Source: Actinomycetes bacterium
GTDB lineage: Bacteria; Actinomycetota; Acidimicrobiia; Spongiisociales; UBA4744
Length of the DNA stretch: 10,271 nucleotides
Assembly: GCA_024641205.1 (NCBI GenBank)
Contig: JAHEDM010000007.1
Span: 1 to 10,271 of the forward strand
Direction: 5' to 3'
Shown here: positions 6,431-10,271 of the stretch, in pieces
Layout of the letters: the number at the start of each line of letters is the position of its first letter
Numbering within the stretch: the first letter of the stretch is position 1
Notes under the pieces: model-generated
Databases searched by the model: none
What the model saw: the letters and a program-made list of their open reading frames with translations, nothing else
Told to the model about the DNA's origin: nothing
Translations under genes and position numbers: made by a program

Positions 6431-6718
6431 TCAGATGGCGTTGACCTCGTCAACGCCGGGAACGCGCTCGGTGAGGATTCTTTCGATCCCTGCCTTGAGG
6501 GTCATCGTCGAAAGAGGGCAGCCGCCGCACGCTCCGACCATCTGCAGATTCACGGTTCCGCCTTCGACACCCAGCAGAATGAGATCGCCGCCGTCGGCTT
6601 GCAGAGCCGGACGGATGTACTCGAGCGTCGACTCGAGCACGGCAAGATCGACCTGGGGATAGTCGGTCCGCAGGGCGGCGCCTTCGGTGCTGTCTTCTAC
6701 GGTTGCCTCATCAATCAT
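6431..6718 (-). CDS. NifU C-terminal domain Fe-S scaffold/carrier protein
   Basis: This 95-residue stand-alone NifU C-terminal (Nfu) domain has YIRPALQADGGDLILLGVE (34-52), then VNLQMVGACGGCPLS with the CxxC pair Cys64 and Cys67, and a closing helix ending in EVNAI. The two cysteines of one subunit join those of a second to hold a bridging [4Fe-4S] cluster, which Nfu proteins pass to client enzymes. The N-terminal 20 residues are acidic and non-conserved. The start ATG at 6718 has no Shine-Dalgarno. TACACT (6733-6728, minus strand) lies 9 bases upstream and could act as a -10 for a very short or absent leader, although no good -35 is seen. It follows the SpoIID-like gene by 45 bases. The cysteine desulfurase about 4 kb away may supply the sulfur for its cluster, but the two are in separate operons. 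Confidence 0.93.
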   Translation of the reverse strand: MIDEATVEDSTEGAALRTDYPQVDLAVLESTLEYIRPALQADGGDLILLGVEGGTVNLQMVGACGGCPLSTMTLKAGIERILTERVPGVDEVNAI

Positions 6719-6763
6719 CGCTACAAAAGTGTAGAGGCACTCGGAAGATAGCGATCCAGAGAC

Positions 6764-8344
6764 CTACGGCGCTTCCCCCAGCTCGATGGTGATAAACGAA
6801 TCCGCCCCACCTTGCGGGGATCGGGCTTCGATCAGTGCCCGGTAGCGGCCCGGGGGAGCGATGACCCCATTGACGGTCCCCTCCCACACCAAGGCGAACC
6901 GGCCTGCGTCTCGCAGGGTCCAGGGGGTCTCCCCAACGACGCCCGGCCCGTCAAAGACAACGAGCCGCACTTCAGCAGCGGCGGCCAGTGTGCCGGCCAC
7001 AACCACCGAACTGCCGATGGGTGAGGCAACGACCGGCTCGAGGTCTCGCAAGGCAGGAGGCAGCCCGAAGCCTTCAGGCGGATGCACCCCGACGTCACCG
7101 GCCAGGAGCGAGAATCGCCAGGTTCCCAGCGCGTCTGCGGCAACCGGCTCGCCGTCTGCGACCACCACCGCGATCGGCCCGTCGGCAGAGACGACCACCT
7201 CGGTCTGTCCCCAACCCAAGCCGACGACGATCTCCTCGCGAAGCGCCGCGCCGGCCGGTTGGGGTTGCAAGCCCCCGTAATAGTGGGCAAGGATCTCCTC
7301 GTAGGTGCTGCCTGCATCGGCCATAGCCAGGGCACCGTACTGGCTCATGCCCACCAGGTGGCCCCATCCCTTTCCGGTGAAGGTGTAGGTCTCCTCAACG
7401 ACGATGAATCCGGAGCGGAACTCCGCGGGATACCTCCATTGCCTGGCAACGGTGTAGGTCGGGGACAGCATGGTTTGCGGATAGCGTTTCCCATCAGGGC
7501 GTTCGGCGGGAAGCAGGTCCGGGGCGACTTGTGGTCCGTAGCGGTTCATAACACCGCGGAACTCCCAGGTGGTGAACGAGCGGGTCCGGCCGTCTGCATC
7601 GACTTCGACCGTCCAGGCACCGGCTCCGTCTGCGGTGGTGCGCACCGTGACTCCAAGGAGTCGACCGTCGATCCTTTCGGCCTCATGCAATGCGGCCTGC
7701 AGTACCGAGCGGGGAATCTCAAACGACCAGTCGACGAAGGGAGAAGCCTCGCCGGGCGAGTCAACGGCGGTGAGGTAGGGCACGCCGTTTCCGCCAAAAA
7801 CATCGCGAACATCTCGCGTTCTGCCGCCGGTTGTCGACGAATAGAGCGCTTGGGCAGGTGCACCGTTGTAGAGCAGCACTTCCCCATCCGTTGCCGCCAC
7901 GGCGGCAGCCCACCGTTCACCGCCAGAACCCTGGATCTGATCCAGGCCCCCGTACACCTGGCAGGCCGGGGTGGCGCAGATATCAAAGCCATAGGTCGCT
8001 CCCGAGCCCGCCCGGCCGCGTGAGAGAGTCCAGGCCAGGTAGGTGCGGGCGGCAACCACCTGCGTCTTGAGCGCTTCCTCGTGCCAGGAGAGGGGGACTT
8101 CCTGAATCCCAAGCAGGTAGTCCTCCGGCTCGACTCGCTCAACAATCACCAGGCCGTCGGACGCCGACCGCACTTCCAACTGGCCGGCGTAGCGCCGCCC
8201 ATTCCACGACAGAACGGTGCCGTCCGAGGGTGTCAGAAGGATGGTTTCGTAAATACCGACATTCTCTTCTTCTTGCGCGGAGGCCGGACCGCCGGCCACC
8301 AGCAGGACGCAGATCAGGGCGGCGAGGGCCCTACGTCCCTGCAC
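6764..8344 (-). CDS. Secreted SpoIID/LytB-domain protein (peptidoglycan-acting)
   Basis: From the GTG at 8344 this is 526 residues beginning MQGRR, then a hydrophobic core and ASA-Q, a clear signal peptide cleaved after about residue 23. A longer frame to 8434 would bury the signal peptide inside 30 extra residues overlapping murA, so I chose the GTG. The SpoIID domain shows YLLGIQEVP (76-84, with Glu82 aligning with the catalytic Glu of SpoIID), then EEALKTQVVAART, ACQVYGG (127-133), YSSTTGGRT (168-176), GKGWGHLVGMSQYGA (324-338) and AHYYGG (353-358). SpoIID of B. subtilis is a lytic transglycosylase acting on denuded glycan. Non-sporulating bacteria carry homologues (LytB, amidase enhancer) of less certain role. 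Residues of about 370-526 form a beta-rich tail. Its end (WEGTVNGVIAPPGRYRALIEA) resembles a FlgD-type Ig-like fold. It overlaps the end of murA by 14 bases, so wall synthesis and wall remodelling are co-transcribed. Confidence 0.92.
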   Translation of the reverse strand: MQGRRALAALICVLLVAGGPASAQEEENVGIYETILLTPSDGTVLSWNGRRYAGQLEVRSASDGLVIVERVEPEDYLLGIQEVPLSWHEEALKTQVVAARTYLAWTLSRGRAGSGATYGFDICATPACQVYGGLDQIQGSGGERWAAAVAATDGEVLLYNGAPAQALYSSTTGGRTRDVRDVFGGNGVPYLTAVDSPGEASPFVDWSFEIPRSVLQAALHEAERIDGRLLGVTVRTTADGAGAWTVEVDADGRTRSFTTWEFRGVMNRYGPQVAPDLLPAERPDGKRYPQTMLSPTYTVARQWRYPAEFRSGFIVVEETYTFTGKGWGHLVGMSQYGALAMADAGSTYEEILAHYYGGLQPQPAGAALREEIVVGLGWGQTEVVVSADGPIAVVVADGEPVAADALGTWRFSLLAGDVGVHPPEGFGLPPALRDLEPVVASPIGSSVVVAGTLAAAAEVRLVVFDGPGVVGETPWTLRDAGRFALVWEGTVNGVIAPPGRYRALIEARSPQGGADSFITIELGEAP

Positions 8345-9599
8345 CGGCCTGCCGGCGTTCGAGTTGCGCACCGAGCGATTGCAGCCGCCCAACGAAGTCT
8401 TCGTAGCCACGATCGATGTGATGGACGTCCCCAACCACCGTCTCGCCTTCGGCCCGCAAAGCAGCCAGAACCAGAGATGCTCCGGCGCGGATGTCAGGAG
8501 CGATCACGGGACAGCCCGAGAGTTTCTCAACGCCTCGGATCACGGCATGCTGCCATTCGGTCGTGATATCTGCCCCCATCCGCATCAGCTCGCCGGCATA
8601 GCGAAACCGGGCGTCGTAGATGTTCTCGGTGATCACCGAAGTCCCCGATGAGACGCTGAGCAGCGCAACCATCTGCGGCTGCATATCGGTGTGAAAACCG
8701 GGAAACGGCAGAGTGGCGAAGTCCACGGGCCCCGGTCGGTCCGGTCCGATCACGCTGAACCAGTCGTCGCCCCGTTCGATTATGCAACCCGAGTCTGTCA
8801 ACTTTCTCAACTCCATGCGAAGGTGATCCGGAATGCATCTCTCGATGCGGACTTCACCGCCGGTGATGGCGCCCGCCACCGCATATGTTCCGGCTTCGAG
8901 CCGGTCGGCCAGGAACTCGTGGGTGGTCGGCTGGAGGGCTTCCACGCCTTCCACGGTGATAGTCGAAGTGCCGGCACCCTGGATTCGGGCACCCATCTTC
9001 ACCAGGAAAACAGCCAGGTCCTCGATCTCCGGTTCGCGGGCGGCATTGTGAACCGTCGTCTCCCCATTCGCCAGCACCGCCCCCAGGAGCAGGTTTTCCG
9101 TTGCGCCAACACTCGGAAACTCGAGGCCGATCTCGGTCCCAACCAGTCCGCCGGGGGCTCCTGCGATGAGCATTCCATGCTCCAGTTCGAACTGGGCGCC
9201 CATCTTTCGAAGCCCGTCGATGTGCATATCAATAGGCCGAGCGCCGAGGTCGTCTCCACCGGGAAGAGCGACCCTGGCCACGCCCCCGCGGGCCAGCAGC
9301 GGTCCAAGAACGACGATCGAAGCGCGCATCTGACGAACCAGGTCGAGCGGTGCCTCCGGACGCAGTTGGTCGGGCACCTCAACGGTGAGCGCATGACCGT
9401 CGAACGAACATGTTGCGCCGATGTGTTCGAGCACTCGGCCCATCAGCGCAACATCGAGTATCCCGGGAACGTTATGCAACAGGTGTGTGCCGGGGGCGAG
9501 CAGCATCGCCACCATCTGTTTGAGGACTGCGTTCTTGGCGCCCAGTACGGCCACCGACCCCTTGAGCTGCCGGCCGCCGGTAACGACGATCTCTTCCAT
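8331..9599 (-). CDS. murA: UDP-N-acetylglucosamine 1-carboxyvinyltransferase MurA, Asp-type active site
   Basis: MurA transfers enolpyruvate from PEP to UDP-GlcNAc, the first committed step of peptidoglycan synthesis, in the cytoplasm. From ATG 9599 it is 422 residues (E. coli: 419), with Lys22-Asn23 in GAKNAVLK, Asp305 in GFHTDMQPQM, Arg371 in DIRAGASLVL and Arg397 in HIDRGYE, all matching E. coli numbering. The mobile loop reads LPGGDDLGARP, so Asp116 stands where E. coli has Cys115, the residue alkylated by fosfomycin. Asp enzymes, as in mycobacteria, are active and intrinsically fosfomycin-resistant. A longer frame to 9656 adds 19 residues of low-complexity upstream sequence. I prefer 9599 because the family begins with MEEIVVTGG and a TACAAT box lies 6 bases upstream, implying leaderless translation. 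It is the first gene of a minus-strand run and overlaps the SpoIID-like gene by 14 bases. It is divergent from rpiB. Confidence 0.96.
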   Translation of the reverse strand: MEEIVVTGGRQLKGSVAVLGAKNAVLKQMVAMLLAPGTHLLHNVPGILDVALMGRVLEHIGATCSFDGHALTVEVPDQLRPEAPLDLVRQMRASIVVLGPLLARGGVARVALPGGDDLGARPIDMHIDGLRKMGAQFELEHGMLIAGAPGGLVGTEIGLEFPSVGATENLLLGAVLANGETTVHNAAREPEIEDLAVFLVKMGARIQGAGTSTITVEGVEALQPTTHEFLADRLEAGTYAVAGAITGGEVRIERCIPDHLRMELRKLTDSGCIIERGDDWFSVIGPDRPGPVDFATLPFPGFHTDMQPQMVALLSVSSGTSVITENIYDARFRYAGELMRMGADITTEWQHAVIRGVEKLSGCPVIAPDIRAGASLVLAALRAEGETVVGDVHHIDRGYEDFVGRLQSLGAQLERRQAGAGT

Positions 9600-9605
9600 T
9601 TGCCA

Positions 9606-9611
9606 ATTGTA
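9606..9611 (-). promoter_or_regulatory. Probable -10 box (TACAAT) for leaderless murA
   Basis: TACAAT on the minus strand is followed by TGGCAA and then the murA ATG, so transcription starting 6-7 bases after the box would begin at the A of the start codon. There is no Shine-Dalgarno, which fits leaderless translation, common in actinobacteria. No convincing -35 lies 17 bases upstream. Confidence 0.45.
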
Positions 9612-9661
9612 CGTTTGGCCCCGCTCGTTTCGGCCTACCGGCTCGAATCGGCCCATCCCCT

Positions 9662-9684
9662 GCGGCTACGCTTCGGCTAGCCGC
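9662..9684. promoter_or_regulatory. Perfect 7-bp inverted repeat just upstream of rpiB
   Basis: GCGGCTA (9662-9668) is the exact reverse complement of TAGCCGC (9678-9684), with a 9-base spacer. It ends 19 bases before the rpiB TTG. It overlaps TACGCT (9667-9672), a possible weak -10. It could be an operator or, if transcribed, a short leader hairpin. It lies in the 104-base divergent region shared with murA. Function is unproven. Confidence 0.35.
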
Positions 9685-9703
9685 CCGAGACCGAGGAGAG
9701 AAG

Positions 9704-10150
9704 TTGCGAGTCGCCATCGGAGCCGACCACGCTGGATTCAAGCTCAAAGAAGACCTGGCCAAACTGCTGGCAGATCAGGGCTACGCCATTCTCGACATGG
9801 GGACTCACTCCGAGTCGCCCGTCGACTATCCGGATTATGCGGCCGCGGTCGGGCGAGCTGTGCGTGACGGCAGAGCAGATCGCGGTGTGCTGGTGTGCGG
9901 GTCGGGGGCCGGGGCGGCGATCGCCGCCAACAAGATCAAGGGCGTCCGAGCCGTGCTGACGCACGACACCTATACCGCCCATCAATCCGTCGAGCATGAC
10001 GACGCCAATGTCAGCGTGTTGGGCAGTCGGGTGATTGGAAAAGCGCTCGCCGAAGAAGTGACCTCCGCCTTCTTACTGGCCCGCTTCACCGGTGAGGAAC
10101 GCCACATCCGAAGGCTCAACAAGGTCAAGGCAATCGAAGCAGAAGAATAA
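9704..10150 (+). CDS. rpiB: Ribose-5-phosphate isomerase B
   Basis: This 148-residue RpiB/LacA-LacB family sugar-phosphate isomerase interconverts ribose 5-phosphate and ribulose 5-phosphate in the non-oxidative pentose phosphate pathway. The N-terminal VAIGADHAGFKLKE carries the phosphate/sugar-binding Asp8-His9. Cys65 in VLVCGSGAGAAIAANK is the base of the Cys-type RpiB enzymes, unlike the mycobacterial type, which I recall lacks this Cys. THDTYTA (86-92), EHDDANVSVLGSRVIG (97-112) with His98, and a C-terminal FTGEERHIRRLNKV complete the fold. Arginines near the C-terminus bind phosphate. The start is a TTG at 9704 with a strong GAGGAGA about 5 bases upstream. No ATG fits, since the family begins at M-R-V/I-A. 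It stands alone on the plus strand, divergent from murA. LacA/LacB-type isomerases share the fold, but no tagatose or galactose genes are nearby. Confidence 0.93.
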   Translation: MRVAIGADHAGFKLKEDLAKLLADQGYAILDMGTHSESPVDYPDYAAAVGRAVRDGRADRGVLVCGSGAGAAIAANKIKGVRAVLTHDTYTAHQSVEHDDANVSVLGSRVIGKALAEEVTSAFLLARFTGEERHIRRLNKVKAIEAEE

Positions 10151-10181
10151 GACGAGCTTCGTTCGTTTCGTCTTTGATCTC

Positions 10182-10202
10182 GCGTTTCGCGTTTCGCGTT
10201 TC
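10182..10202. repeat. 7-bp tandem repeat, three perfect copies (GCGTTTC)
   Basis: Downstream of rpiB the unit GCGTTTC occurs three times head to tail, directly after a T/C-rich stretch (10156-10180) that also contains GTTCGTTTCGTC. The tract is non-coding and lies 32 bases after the rpiB stop. It could be a slippage product or part of a larger intergenic element that includes the inverted repeat just to its right. Confidence 0.75.
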
Positions 10203-10211
10203 TCTTCTGAG

Positions 10212-10258
10212 CCTCCCCCCTAAGGCGCAGGCGAAGCCGGAGCCGGGTTGGGGGGAGG
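10212..10258. repeat. Long inverted repeat with C6/G6 arms, possible palindromic element
   Basis: CCTCCCCCC (10212-10220) is the exact reverse complement of GGGGGGAGG (10250-10258). The 29-base interior is itself GC-rich and can fold further (GGC-GAA-GCC at about 10230-10238). Neither arm is followed by a T-tract on its own strand, so a classic intrinsic terminator is not supported, although a strong hairpin after rpiB could still stop or protect the transcript. The compact nested structure resembles a dispersed palindromic repeat (REP or MITE-like), but copy number cannot be judged from one window. Confidence 0.5.
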
Positions 10259-10271
10259 TGTCGAGCCCGAG

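Noticed and set aside
5541..6662. 373-codon open frame on the plus strand opposite meaB and the NifU-like gene
   Set aside because: The minus-strand genes here have complete diagnostic motifs. The plus frame has no recognisable domain and arises from GC-rich codon bias.
7082..8023. 313-codon open frame on the plus strand opposite the SpoIID-like gene
   Set aside because: It is antisense to clear SpoIID motifs, with no domain or ribosome binding site of its own.
8345..8434. Longer start for the SpoIID-like gene at 8434
   Set aside because: It would overlap murA by about 100 bases and place 30 residues in front of an otherwise perfect signal peptide. The GTG at 8344 fits better.
9600..9656. 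Longer start for MurA at 9656 adding 19 residues
   Set aside because: The extra residues are not seen in the family, whose N-terminus begins right at MEEIVVTGG. A -10-like box lies within this stretch.
1..10271. Search for tRNA, rRNA, CRISPR arrays, transposases, phage or toxin-antitoxin and defence genes
   Set aside because: Nothing was recognised by reading both strands. All substantial coding space is taken by housekeeping or small accessory genes.

Overview
The window is GC-rich, densely packed bacterial chromosome and reads as ordinary core genome of an actinobacterium. An uncultured or Acidimicrobiia-like lineage is my best guess, but no rRNA or marker gene here settles it. The evidence is the order cysteine desulfurase - mnmA - small MetE-like protein, a MurA with Asp in place of the catalytic Cys (as in mycobacteria), a MeaB-type GTPase, frequent GTG/TTG starts, 4-base start/stop overlaps and at least one probable leaderless promoter.

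Left part (1-2768, minus strand): a three-gene operon reading right to left. A cysteine desulfurase supplies persulfide sulfur, MnmA uses it to 2-thiolate the wobble uridine of tRNAs, and a cobalamin-independent methionine synthase-like protein follows, cut by the window edge. Both junctions are 4-base overlaps (ATGA and GTGA). The third gene has a GTG start and runs off the edge.

Middle (2769-4575): three small accessory genes. A plus-strand SRPBCC (polyketide cyclase-like) gene is broken: its two halves lie in different frames and about 27 residues seem to be missing between them. It converges on a minus-strand membrane protein with an HELGH motif. A plus-strand hot-dog (thioesterase-like) protein follows, whose stop codon overlaps that of the next, opposing gene in a shared CTAG.

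Right part (4572-9599, minus strand): five genes reading right to left. murA (first committed step of peptidoglycan synthesis) overlaps a secreted SpoIID/LytB-type wall protein. Then come a NifU C-terminal Fe-S scaffold, a MeaB/ArgK GTPase (cobalamin enzyme chaperone) and an enoyl-CoA hydratase. The last two point to acyl-CoA metabolism. murA is divergent from rpiB (ribose-5-phosphate isomerase B, plus strand), with a 104-base promoter region between them.

Right edge (10151-10271): non-coding, with a 7-base tandem repeat and a long-armed inverted repeat without a T-tract. This may be a dispersed palindromic element.

I found no tRNA, rRNA, CRISPR array, transposase, phage gene or defence system. 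I do not see a clearly new multi-gene system. The most unusual points are the internally deleted SRPBCC gene, the HELGH membrane protein, the MurA active-site substitution and the 3'-end repeat element.
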